This document shows positions 1-4,985 of a DNA stretch of 5,386 nucleotides, in pieces. Both the position numbers and the translations under genes were made by a program. The stretch's first letter is position 1; each line of letters starts with the position of its first letter. Source of the stretch: Cellulomonas sp. NTE-D12 (GTDB lineage: Bacteria > Actinomycetota > Actinomycetes > Actinomycetales > Cellulomonadaceae). The notes under the pieces are model-generated. The model was not told where the DNA came from. It made no database searches and saw only the letters and a program-made list of their open reading frames with translations. Location: positions 1 through 5,386 of the forward strand of contig NZ_AP026443.1 in the NCBI RefSeq assembly GCF_027923705.1, given 5' to 3'.

Positions 1-206
1 ATGTTTATCCTTTGGATGGTCGCCATGATGGTGGTTATTATACCGTCAAGGACTGTGTGACTATTGACGTCCTTCCCCGTACGCCGGGCAATAATGTTTA
101 TGTTGGTTTCATGGTTTGGTCTAACTTTACCGCTACTAAATGCCGCGGATTGGTTTCGCTGAATCAGGTTATTAAAGAGATTATTTGTCTCCAGCCACTT
201 AAGTGA
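1..206 (+). CDS. G: Major spike protein G, C-terminal part (gene crosses the window ends)
   Basis: This is the 3' portion of the spike gene that begins at 5065. The genome is circular, and the last base of the window plus the first two form codon 108 (GAT), so the frame continues without a break. This part encodes residues 109 to 175 and ends with TGA at 204-206. G forms pentamers at the twelve fivefold vertices, surrounds the H protein and takes part in binding host lipopolysaccharide. The segment is rich in beta-prone residues, as expected for the G beta-barrel. The stop overlaps the Shine-Dalgarno of H (GAGG at 205-208), so translation of G and H is probably coupled. Codon 113 is GAT (Asp), where the reference as I remember it has AAT (Asn). 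AAT at 93-95 is a silent difference. Confidence 0.98.
   Translation, partial: VYPLDGRHDGGYYTVKDCVTIDVLPRTPGNNVYVGFMVWSNFTATKCRGLVSLNQVIKEIICLQPLK
196..205. repeat. Ten-base palindrome at the G/H junction
   Basis: CACTTAAGTG is a perfect inverted repeat that ends in the stop codon of G and touches the Shine-Dalgarno of H. A weak terminator (T_G) has been proposed near the end of G in phiX174. This palindrome gives only a short stem and no T-tract follows, so a terminator role is not demonstrated by the sequence. Confidence 0.35.
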
Positions 207-214
207 GGTGATTT

Positions 215-1201
215 ATGTTTGGTGCTATTGCTGGCGGTATTGCTTCTGCTCTTGCTGGTGGCGCCATGTCTAAATTGTTTGGAGGCGGTCAAAAAGCCGC
301 CTCCGGTGGCATTCAAGGTGATGTGCTTGCTACCGATAACAATACTGTAGGCATGGGTGATGCTGGTATTAAATCTGCCATTCAAGGCTCTAATGTTCCT
401 AACCCTGATGAGGCCGTCCCTAGTTTTGTTTCTGGTGCTATGGCTAAAGCTGGTAAAGGACTTCTTGAAGGTACGTTGCAGGCTGGCACTTCTGCCGTTT
501 CTGATAAGTTGCTTGATTTGGTTGGACTTGGTGGCAAGTCTGCCGCTGATAAAGGAAAGGATACTCGTGATTATCTTGCTGCTGCATTTCCTGAGCTTAA
601 TGCTTGGGAGCGTGCTGGTGCTGATGCTTCCTCTGCTGGTATGGTTGACGCCGGATTTGAGAATCAAAAAGAGCTTACTAAAATGCAACTGGACAATCAG
701 AAAGAGATTGCCGAGATGCAAAATGAGACTCAAAAAGAGATTGCTGGCATTCAGTCGGCGACTTCACGCCAGAATACGAAAGACCAGGTATATGCACAAA
801 ATGAGATGCTTGCTTATCAACAGAAGGAGTCTACTGCTCGCGTTGCGTCTATTATGGAAAACACCAATCTTTCCAAGCAACAGCAGGTTTCCGAGATTAT
901 GCGCCAAATGCTTACTCAAGCTCAAACGGCTGGTCAGTATTTTACCAATGACCAAATCAAAGAAATGACTCGCAAGGTTAGTGCTGAGGTTGACTTAGTT
1001 CATCAGCAAACGCAGAATCAGCGGTATGGCTCTTCTCATATTGGCGCTACTGCAAAGGATATTTCTAATGTCGTCACTGATGCTGCTTCTGGTGTGGTTG
1101 ATATTTTTCATGGTATTGATAAAGCTGTTGCCGATACTTGGAACAATTTCTGGAAAGACGGTAAAGCTGATGGTATTGGCTCTAATTTGTCTAGGAAATA
1201 A
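215..1201 (+). CDS. H: DNA pilot protein H (minor spike, ejection tube)
   Basis: H is 328 residues, the usual phiX174 length. It is ejected with the genome and oligomerises into an alpha-helical tube that carries the DNA across the periplasm. Residues 1-25 are glycine- and alanine-rich and hydrophobic, consistent with a membrane-inserting helix. Residues 150-182 are three consecutive 11-residue repeats (NQKELTKMQLD, NQKEIAEMQNE, TQKEIAGIQSA), and the Gln/Glu/Lys-rich helical region continues to about residue 280. This matches the known coiled-coil tube domain (roughly 143-282). The start is ATG at 215, with GAGG at 205-208 overlapping the stop of G. Codon 68 is GTC (Val), where the reference as I recall it has GCC (Ala). 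The gene ends in TAA at 1199-1201, before the H-A spacer. Confidence 0.99.
   Translation: MFGAIAGGIASALAGGAMSKLFGGGQKAASGGIQGDVLATDNNTVGMGDAGIKSAIQGSNVPNPDEAVPSFVSGAMAKAGKGLLEGTLQAGTSAVSDKLLDLVGLGGKSAADKGKDTRDYLAAAFPELNAWERAGADASSAGMVDAGFENQKELTKMQLDNQKEIAEMQNETQKEIAGIQSATSRQNTKDQVYAQNEMLAYQQKESTARVASIMENTNLSKQQQVSEIMRQMLTQAQTAGQYFTNDQIKEMTRKVSAEVDLVHQQTQNQRYGSSHIGATAKDISNVVTDAASGVVDIFHGIDKAVADTWNNFWKDGKADGIGSNLSRK
662..760 (+). repeat. Three tandem 33-base units encoding 11-residue coiled-coil repeats in H
   Basis: The units are 662-694, 695-727 and 728-760. Each follows the pattern (N/T)QKE(L/I)(T/A)xxQxx, and similarity is also visible in the DNA (AATCAAAAAGAG, AATCAGAAAGAG, ACTCAAAAAGAG at the unit starts). 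Eleven-residue periodicity gives a nearly straight helix bundle, as in the H tube. The DNA similarity suggests internal duplication, although selection on the helix pattern could maintain it. Confidence 0.85.
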
Positions 1202-1210
1202 CCGTCAGGA

Positions 1211-1246
1211 TTGACACCCTCCCAATTGTATGTTTTCATGCCTCCA
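1211..1246 (+). promoter_or_regulatory. Promoter pA for gene A
   Basis: A perfect -35 box, TTGACA (1211-1216), is followed after 17 bases by TTTCAT (1234-1239), a 4-of-6 match to the -10 consensus. TATGTT at 1229-1234 is a better-looking -10 but lies only 12 bases from the -35. Initiation about 7 bases after TTTCAT falls near 1246, which agrees with the start of the A transcript as I remember it. The start lies inside the terminator hairpin described at 1240-1264. Confidence 0.85.
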
Positions 1247-1264
1247 AATCTTGGAGGCTTTTTT
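1240..1264 (+). terminator. H-A intercistronic terminator hairpin with T-tract
   Basis: GCCTCCAA (1240-1247) pairs perfectly with TTGGAGGC (1251-1258) around a three-base loop and is followed by six T (1259-1264). This is a classical intrinsic terminator for long transcripts from pB and pD. The T-tract runs directly into the ATG of gene A. The 3' arm contains GGAGG (1253-1257), the Shine-Dalgarno of A, so readthrough transcripts would hide it, whereas pA transcripts starting near 1246 lack most of the 5' arm. The phiX174 terminator here is known to be leaky. Confidence 0.9.
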
Positions 1265-2806
1265 ATGGTTCGTTCTTATTACCCTTCTGAATGTCACGCT
1301 GATTATTTTGACTTTGAGCGTATCGAGGCTCTTAAACCTGCTATTGAGGCTTGTGGCATTTCTACTCTTTCTCAATCCCCAATGCTTGGCTTCCATAAGC
1401 AGATGGATAACCGCATCAAGCTCTTGGAAGAGATTCTGTCTTTTCGTATGCAGGGCGTTGAGTTCGATAATGGTGATATGTATGTTGACGGCCATAAGGC
1501 TGCTTCTGACGTTCGTGATGAGTTTGTATCTGTTACTGAGAAGTTAATGGATGAATTGGCACAATGCTACAATGTGCTCCCCCAACTTGATATTAATAAC
1601 ACTATAGACCACCGCCCCGAAGGGGACGAAAAATGGTTTTTAGAGAACGAGAAGACGGTTACGCAGTTTTGCCGCAAGCTGGCTGCTGAACGCCCTCTTA
1701 AGGATATTCGCGATGAGTATAATTACCCCAAAAAGAAAGGTATTAAGGATGAGTGTTCAAGATTGCTGGAGGCCTCCACTATGAAATCGCGTAGAGGCTT
1801 TGCTATTCAGCGTTTGATGAATGCAATGCGACAGGCTCATGCTGATGGTTGGTTTATCGTTTTTGACACTCTCACGTTGGCTGACGACCGATTAGAGGCG
1901 TTTTATGATAATCCCAATGCTTTGCGTGACTATTTTCGTGATATTGGTCGTATGGTTCTTGCTGCCGAGGGTCGCAAGGCTAATGATTCACACGCCGACT
2001 GCTATCAGTATTTTTGTGTGCCTGAGTATGGTACAGCTAATGGCCGTCTTCATTTCCATGCGGTGCACTTTATGCGGACACTTCCTACAGGTAGCGTTGA
2101 CCCTAATTTTGGTCGTCGGGTACGCAATCGCCGCCAGTTAAATAGCTTGCAAAATACGTGGCCTTATGGTTACAGTATGCCCATCGCAGTTCGCTACACG
2201 CAGGACGCTTTTTCACGTTCTGGTTGGTTGTGGCCTGTTGATGCTAAAGGTGAGCCGCTTAAAGCTACCAGTTATATGGCTGTTGGTTTCTATGTGGCTA
2301 AATACGTTAACAAAAAGTCAGATATGGACCTTGCTGCTAAAGGTCTAGGAGCTAAAGAATGGAACAACTCACTAAAAACCAAGCTGTCGCTACTTCCCAA
2401 GAAGCTGTTCAGAATCAGAATGAGCCGCAACTTCGGGATGAAAATGCTCACAATGACAAATCTGTCCACGGAGTGCTTAATCCAACTTACCAAGCTGGGT
2501 TACGACGCGACGCCGTTCAACCAGATATTGAAGCAGAACGCAAAAAGAGAGATGAGATTGAGGCTGGGAAAAGTTACTGTAGCCGACGTTTTGGCGGCGC
2601 AACCTGTGACGACAAATCTGCTCAAATTTATGCGCGCTTCGATAAAAATGATTGGCGTATCCAACCTGCAGAGTTTTATCGCTTCCATGACGCAGAAGTT
2701 AACACTTTCGGATATTTCTGATGAGTCGAAAAATTATCTTGATAAAGCAGGAATTACTACTGCTTGTTTACGAATTAAATCGAAGTGGACTGCTGGCGGA
2801 AAATGA
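1265..2806 (+). CDS. A: Replication initiator protein A (HUH endonuclease/ligase)
   Basis: A is 513 residues. It nicks the viral strand of duplex replicative form at the origin, becomes covalently joined to the 5' end, recruits host Rep helicase for rolling-circle synthesis, and rejoins the displaced circle. The HUH metal-binding motif is His-Phe-His at residues 263-265. The paired catalytic tyrosines are Y343 and Y347 in YVAKY (TAT at 2291, TAC at 2303), which lets the enzyme alternate tyrosines in successive cleavages. The start is ATG at 1265, preceded by GGAGG at 1253-1257. The frame is open upstream to a TTG at 1211, but that TTG is the -35 box of pA and lies upstream of the transcript start. 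The gene contains the origin, the A* start, pB and all of B, and its TGA (2804-2806) overlaps the ATG of C. Confidence 0.99.
   Translation: MVRSYYPSECHADYFDFERIEALKPAIEACGISTLSQSPMLGFHKQMDNRIKLLEEILSFRMQGVEFDNGDMYVDGHKAASDVRDEFVSVTEKLMDELAQCYNVLPQLDINNTIDHRPEGDEKWFLENEKTVTQFCRKLAAERPLKDIRDEYNYPKKKGIKDECSRLLEASTMKSRRGFAIQRLMNAMRQAHADGWFIVFDTLTLADDRLEAFYDNPNALRDYFRDIGRMVLAAEGRKANDSHADCYQYFCVPEYGTANGRLHFHAVHFMRTLPTGSVDPNFGRRVRNRRQLNSLQNTWPYGYSMPIAVRYTQDAFSRSGWLWPVDAKGEPLKATSYMAVGFYVAKYVNKKSDMDLAAKGLGAKEWNNSLKTKLSLLPKKLFRIRMSRNFGMKMLTMTNLSTECLIQLTKLGYDATPFNQILKQNAKREMRLRLGKVTVADVLAAQPVTTNLLKFMRASIKMIGVSNLQSFIASMTQKLTLSDISDESKNYLDKAGITTACLRIKSKWTAGGK
1583..1612 (+). other. Plus-strand origin of replication (protein A nick site)
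   Basis: The 30-base origin shared by phiX174-like phages lies inside gene A and encodes residues 107-116. Its parts are the recognition sequence CAACTTGATATT from 1583, an AT-rich spacer, and the binding sequence ACACTATAGACCAC (1599-1612). From established work on phiX174, protein A cuts after CAACTTG, between 1589 and 1590. The sequence matches the known origin at every base as I remember it. Confidence 0.97.
1615..1625 (+). repeat. CCCC-GAA-GGGG mini-hairpin three bases after the origin
   Basis: CCCC (1615-1618) and GGGG (1622-1625) pair around GAA. A GAA loop closed by C-G is the unusually stable DNA mini-hairpin fold characterised in single-stranded DNA. Its position next to the 30-base origin suggests a structure on the displaced viral strand. 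A replication role is inferred and the segment is also coding sequence of A. Confidence 0.6.
1767..1778 (+). promoter_or_regulatory. A* ribosome binding site inside a 12-base palindrome
   Basis: GGAGG at 1768-1772 lies 8 bases before the A* ATG at 1781. It sits in the perfect palindrome TGGAGGCCTCCA, which contains a StuI site (AGGCCT). A strong Shine-Dalgarno within a long gene is good evidence for internal initiation. A perfect palindrome with no loop can form only a short strained hairpin on one strand, so a masking effect is uncertain. Confidence 0.75.
1781..2806 (+). CDS. A*: Protein A* (internal in-frame start within A)
   Basis: Translation restarts in the same frame as A at codon 173 (ATG at 1781), 8 bases after GGAGG (1768-1772), giving 341 residues. 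A* keeps the HUH motif and both catalytic tyrosines (its residues 171 and 175) but lacks the N-terminal part of A. The phiX174 literature describes A* as a single-strand endonuclease/ligase that inhibits host DNA synthesis and may block superinfection. It is dispensable for growth. The sequence supports the start and the Shine-Dalgarno; the function is from established knowledge. Confidence 0.92.
   Translation: MKSRRGFAIQRLMNAMRQAHADGWFIVFDTLTLADDRLEAFYDNPNALRDYFRDIGRMVLAAEGRKANDSHADCYQYFCVPEYGTANGRLHFHAVHFMRTLPTGSVDPNFGRRVRNRRQLNSLQNTWPYGYSMPIAVRYTQDAFSRSGWLWPVDAKGEPLKATSYMAVGFYVAKYVNKKSDMDLAAKGLGAKEWNNSLKTKLSLLPKKLFRIRMSRNFGMKMLTMTNLSTECLIQLTKLGYDATPFNQILKQNAKREMRLRLGKVTVADVLAAQPVTTNLLKFMRASIKMIGVSNLQSFIASMTQKLTLSDISDESKNYLDKAGITTACLRIKSKWTAGGK
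2147..2183 (+). promoter_or_regulatory. Promoter pB inside gene A
   Basis: TTGCAA (2147-2152) and TACAGT (2171-2176) are separated by 18 bases. Each is a 4-of-6 match to the sigma-70 consensus, and initiation is expected near 2183. This is the known phiX174 B promoter, which drives B, K, C and the downstream genes. It is embedded in coding sequence of A just before the tyrosine motif. Confidence 0.78.
2359..2721 (+). CDS. B: Internal scaffolding protein B
   Basis: B is 120 residues and lies wholly within A in a different frame. Sixty copies bind under the capsid protein pentamers, promote procapsid assembly with D, and leave during DNA packaging. The protein is hydrophilic and mostly helical in character. 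It has a Gln/Asn-rich N-terminus, a strongly charged middle (AERKKRDEIEAGK), and an aromatic C-terminus ending in FGYF, the part known to contact F. The start is ATG at 2359 with AGGAG at 2347-2351, 7 bases away, and pB lies about 180 bases upstream. The stop TGA (2719-2721) shares its A with the ATG of K. Confidence 0.98.
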   Translation: MEQLTKNQAVATSQEAVQNQNEPQLRDENAHNDKSVHGVLNPTYQAGLRRDAVQPDIEAERKKRDEIEAGKSYCSRRFGGATCDDKSAQIYARFDKNDWRIQPAEFYRFHDAEVNTFGYF

Positions 2807-2891
2807 GAAAATTCGACCTATCCTTGCGCAGCTCGAGAAGCTCTTACTTTGCGACCTTTCGCCATCAACTAACGATTCTGTCAAAAACTGA
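2721..2891 (+). CDS. K: Protein K
   Basis: K has 56 residues and starts at ATG 2721 with the TGATG overlap at the end of B. It runs over the end of A and the start of C in the third frame. The sequence is leucine/isoleucine-rich with charged residues (IILIKQELLLLVYELN), consistent with a small membrane-associated or amphipathic protein. It is known in phiX174 as a nonessential protein that raises burst size under some conditions, with an unclear mechanism. The Shine-Dalgarno is weak (GGA at 2710-2712), so coupling to translation of B is likely. Confidence 0.93.
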   Translation: MSRKIILIKQELLLLVYELNRSGLLAENEKIRPILAQLEKLLLCDLSPSTNDSVKN

Positions 2892-3063
2892 CGCGTTGGA
2901 TGAGGAGAAGTGGCTTAATATGCTTGGCACGTTCGTCAAGGACTGGTTTAGATATGAGTCACATTTTGTTCATGGTAGAGATTCTCTTGTTGACATTTTA
3001 AAAGAGCGTGGATTACTATCTGAGTCCGATGCTGTTCAACCACTAATAGGTAAGAAATCATGA
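2803..3063 (+). CDS. C: Protein C (switch to single-strand synthesis and packaging)
   Basis: C has 86 residues. It starts at ATG 2803 in an ATGA overlap with the stop of A and ends in TGA 3061-3063, which overlaps the ATG of D at 3060. In phiX174, C joins the protein A-Rep-RF initiation complex, limits duplex replication and directs viral-strand synthesis into the procapsid. The N-terminus is basic and serine/arginine-rich (MRKFDLSLRSSRSS). The rest is mixed helical sequence with aromatics (LGTFVKDWFRYESHF). The Shine-Dalgarno is poor (GGCGGA at 2795-2800, very close to the ATG), so translational coupling to A or K is plausible. Reading further upstream in this frame is less likely because the ATG at 2803 is the established start. 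Confidence 0.97.
   Translation: MRKFDLSLRSSRSSYFATFRHQLTILSKTDALDEEKWLNMLGTFVKDWFRYESHFVHGRDSLVDILKERGLLSESDAVQPLIGKKS
2990..3028 (+). promoter_or_regulatory. Promoter pD inside gene C
   Basis: TTGACA (2990-2995, a perfect -35) is followed after 18 bases by TACTAT (3014-3019, 4 of 6). Initiation is expected near 3026-3028, about 30 bases before the ATG of D. This is the known strong late promoter for D, E, J, F, G and H, which fits the large amounts of D and capsid protein needed. Confidence 0.88.
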
Positions 3064-3518
3064 GTCAAGTTACTGAACAATCCGTACGTTTCCAGACCGC
3101 TTTGGCCTCTATTAAGCTCATTCAGGCTTCTGCCGTTTTGGATTTAACCGAAGATGATTTCGATTTTCTGACGAGTAACAAAGTTTGGATTGCTACTGAC
3201 CGCTCTCGTGCTCGTCGCTGCGTTGAGGCTTGCGTTTATGGTACGCTGGACTTTGTAGGATACCCTCGCTTTCCTGCTCCTGTTGAGTTTATTGCTGCCG
3301 TCATTGCTTATTATGTTCATCCCGTCAACATTCAAACGGCCTGTCTCATCATGGAAGGCGCTGAATTTACGGAAAACATTATTAATGGCGTCGAGCGTCC
3401 GGTTAAAGCCGCTGAATTGTTCGCGTTTACCTTGCGTGTACGCGCAGGAAACACTGACGTTCTTACTGACGCAGAAGAAAACGTGCGTCAAAAATTACGT
3501 GCAGAAGGAGTGATGTAA
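3060..3518 (+). CDS. D: External scaffolding protein D
   Basis: D has 152 residues. In the procapsid 240 copies form an outer lattice that organises the F/G pentamers and is lost on maturation. It is a mainly helical protein, and the whole sequence is recognisable, from MSQVTEQSVRF to QKLRAEGVM. The ATG at 3060 overlaps the stop of C and has a weak AGGT 8 bases upstream (3048-3051). pD sits just upstream. E lies within it, one base out of phase, and the stop TAA (3516-3518) shares its A with the ATG of J. Two third-position differences from the reference as I recall it, GTA for V66 (3257) and GCA for A148 (3503), are silent here but change E. Confidence 0.99.
   Translation: MSQVTEQSVRFQTALASIKLIQASAVLDLTEDDFDFLTSNKVWIATDRSRARRCVEACVYGTLDFVGYPRFPAPVEFIAAVIAYYVHPVNIQTACLIMEGAEFTENIINGVERPVKAAELFAFTLRVRAGNTDVLTDAEENVRQKLRAEGVM
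3238..3513 (+). pseudogene. E: Lysis gene E with an amber stop at codon 7 (am3-type)
   Basis: Wild-type E is a 91-residue membrane protein that blocks peptidoglycan precursor synthesis by inhibiting MraY. Its frame is present here from ATG 3238, with GAGG at 3225-3228, to TGA 3511-3513. It reads Met-Val-Arg-Trp-Thr-Leu and then TAG at 3256-3258, where the wild type has TGG (Trp7). After the stop the frame is intact. It includes the leucine-rich transmembrane segment, Pro21 (CCG at 3298), which is known to matter for MraY inhibition, and the basic C-terminal tail. So this is one point mutation and not decay. Codon 89 is CAG (Gln) against the usual Arg. The product is full length only in an amber-suppressing host, and elsewhere lysis should fail. 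Reinitiation at the TTG codons near 3283 is unsupported by any Shine-Dalgarno I can see. Confidence 0.97.
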
Positions 3519-3634
3519 TGTCTAAAGGTAAAAAACGTTCTGGCGCTCGCCCTGGTCGTCCGCAGCCGTTGCGAGGTACTAAAGGCAAGCGTAAAGGCGC
3601 TCGTCTTTGGTATGTAGGTGGTCAACAATTTTAA
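3518..3634 (+). CDS. J: DNA-binding packaging protein J
   Basis: J has 38 residues. Twelve are Lys or Arg, nearly all in the first 29, and there are no acidic residues. The C-terminus is hydrophobic and aromatic (LWYVGGQQF). Sixty copies enter the procapsid with the single-stranded DNA. The basic part binds phosphates and the C-terminus sits in a pocket of F, displacing B. The ATG at 3518 overlaps the stop of D (TAATG), and AAGGAG at 3505-3510 is the strongest Shine-Dalgarno in this stretch. It lies inside both D and E. Confidence 0.98.
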   Translation: MSKGKKRSGARPGRPQPLRGTKGKRKGARLWYVGGQQF

Positions 3635-3638
3635 TTGC

Positions 3639-3654
3639 AGGGGCTTCGGCCCCT
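3639..3654 (+). terminator. J-F spacer hairpin (T_J) with a UUCG tetraloop
   Basis: AGGGGC (3639-3644) pairs with GCCCCT (3649-3654) around TTCG, giving the very stable C(UUCG)G loop. No T-tract follows, so termination should be weak. This fits the known partial terminator after J, and the stable stem may also protect upstream message from 3' decay. It lies about 15 bases before the ATG of F. Confidence 0.75.
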
Positions 3655-3670
3655 TACTTGAGGATAAATT

Positions 3671-4954
3671 ATGTCTAATATTCAAACTGGCGCCGAGCGT
3701 ATGCCGCATGACCTTTCCCATCTTGGCTTCCTTGCTGGTCAGATTGGTCGTCTTATTACCATTTCAACTACTCCGGTTATCGCTGGCGACTCCTTCGAGA
3801 TGGACGCCGTTGGCGCTCTCCGTCTTTCTCCATTGCGTCGTGGCCTTGCTATTGACTCTACTGTAGACATTTTTACTTTTTATGTCCCTCATCGTCACGT
3901 TTATGGTGAACAGTGGATTAAGTTCATGAAGGATGGTGTTAATGCCACTCCTCTCCCGACTGTTAACACTACTGGTTATATTGACCATGCCGCTTTTCTT
4001 GGCACGATTAACCCTGATACCAATAAAATCCCTAAGCATTTGTTTCAGGGTTATTTGAATATCTATAACAACTATTTTAAAGCGCCGTGGATGCCTGACC
4101 GTACCGAGGCTAACCCTAATGAGCTTAATCAAGATGATGCTCGTTATGGTTTCCGTTGCTGCCATCTCAAAAACATTTGGACTGCTCCGCTTCCTCCTGA
4201 GACTGAGCTTTCTCGCCAAATGACGACTTCTACCACATCTATTGACATTATGGGTCTGCAAGCTGCTTATGCTAATTTGCATACTGACCAAGAACGTGAT
4301 TACTTCATGCAGCGTTACCATGATGTTATTTCTTCATTTGGAGGTAAAACCTCTTATGACGCTGACAACCGTCCTTTACTTGTCATGCGCTCTAATCTCT
4401 GGGCATCTGGCTATGATGTTGATGGAACTGACCAAACGTCGTTAGGCCAGTTTTCTGGTCGTGTTCAACAGACCTATAAACATTCTGTGCCGCGTTTCTT
4501 TGTTCCTGAGCATGGCACTATGTTTACTCTTGCGCTTGTTCGTTTTCCGCCTACTGCGACTAAAGAGATTCAGTACCTTAACGCTAAAGGTGCTTTGACT
4601 TATACCGATATTGCTGGCGACCCTGTTTTGTATGGCAACTTGCCGCCGCGTGAAATTTCTATGAAGGATGTTTTCCGTTCTGGTGATTCGTCTAAGAAGT
4701 TTAAGATTGCTGAGGGTCAGTGGTATCGTTATGCGCCTTCGTATGTTTCTCCTGCTTATCACCTTCTTGAAGGCTTCCCATTCATTCAGGAACCGCCTTC
4801 TGGTGATTTGCAAGAACGCGTACTTATTCGCCACCATGATTATGACCAGTGTTTCCAGTCCGTTCAGTTGTTGCAGTGGAATAGTCAGGTTAAATTTAAT
4901 GTGACCGTTTATCGCAATCTGCCGACCACTCGCGATTCAATCATGACTTCGTGA
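3671..4954 (+). CDS. F: Major capsid protein F
   Basis: F has 427 residues, and sixty copies form the T=1 shell. The fold is an eight-stranded jelly-roll beta-barrel with long insertion loops, known from the phiX174 structure. The sequence from MSNIQTGAERMPHDLSHLG to NLPTTRDSIMTS is recognisable throughout, and it is typical of the microvirus capsid family (Capsid_F). The ATG at 3671 is preceded by TTGAGGA (3658-3664), after the J-F hairpin. The gene ends in tandem in-frame stops, TGA then TAA (4952-4957), before the F-G spacer. I see no interruption or odd codon use relative to its neighbours. Confidence 0.99.
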   Translation: MSNIQTGAERMPHDLSHLGFLAGQIGRLITISTTPVIAGDSFEMDAVGALRLSPLRRGLAIDSTVDIFTFYVPHRHVYGEQWIKFMKDGVNATPLPTVNTTGYIDHAAFLGTINPDTNKIPKHLFQGYLNIYNNYFKAPWMPDRTEANPNELNQDDARYGFRCCHLKNIWTAPLPPETELSRQMTTSTTSIDIMGLQAAYANLHTDQERDYFMQRYHDVISSFGGKTSYDADNRPLLVMRSNLWASGYDVDGTDQTSLGQFSGRVQQTYKHSVPRFFVPEHGTMFTLALVRFPPTATKEIQYLNAKGALTYTDIAGDPVLYGNLPPREISMKDVFRSGDSSKKFKIAEGQWYRYAPSYVSPAYHLLEGFPFIQEPPSGDLQERVLIRHHDYDQCFQSVQLLQWNSQVKFNVTVYRNLPTTRDSIMTS

Positions 4955-4985
4955 TAAAAGATTGAGTGTGAGGTTATAACGCCGA

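Noticed and set aside
1..60. Independent small protein from the TTG near base 12
   Set aside because: This is the C-terminal part of G; the circle was opened within the gene, and the frame continues from 5386.
164..733. 189-codon open frame on the minus strand opposite H
   Set aside because: No promoter or Shine-Dalgarno is evident, all known phiX174 transcription is from the + strand, and the frame is a by-product of biased codons in H.
1211..1264. Extension of protein A upstream to TTG at 1211 (531 residues)
   Set aside because: The extension runs through the pA promoter and terminator hairpin. The transcript starts near 1246, and ATG 1265 has GGAGG at suitable distance.
2785..2802. Upstream extension of protein C
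   Set aside because: The established start is ATG 2803, coupled to the stop of A by ATGA. The upstream codons have no clear ribosome binding site.
3283..3513. A separate 76-residue protein beginning after the amber codon in E
   Set aside because: It would have to start at a TTG without a Shine-Dalgarno. The frame is the remainder of E, so it is annotated as part of the broken gene.
3764..4321. 185-codon open frame on the minus strand opposite F
   Set aside because: It lies wholly within the capsid gene, resembles no recognised family, and has no expression signals.
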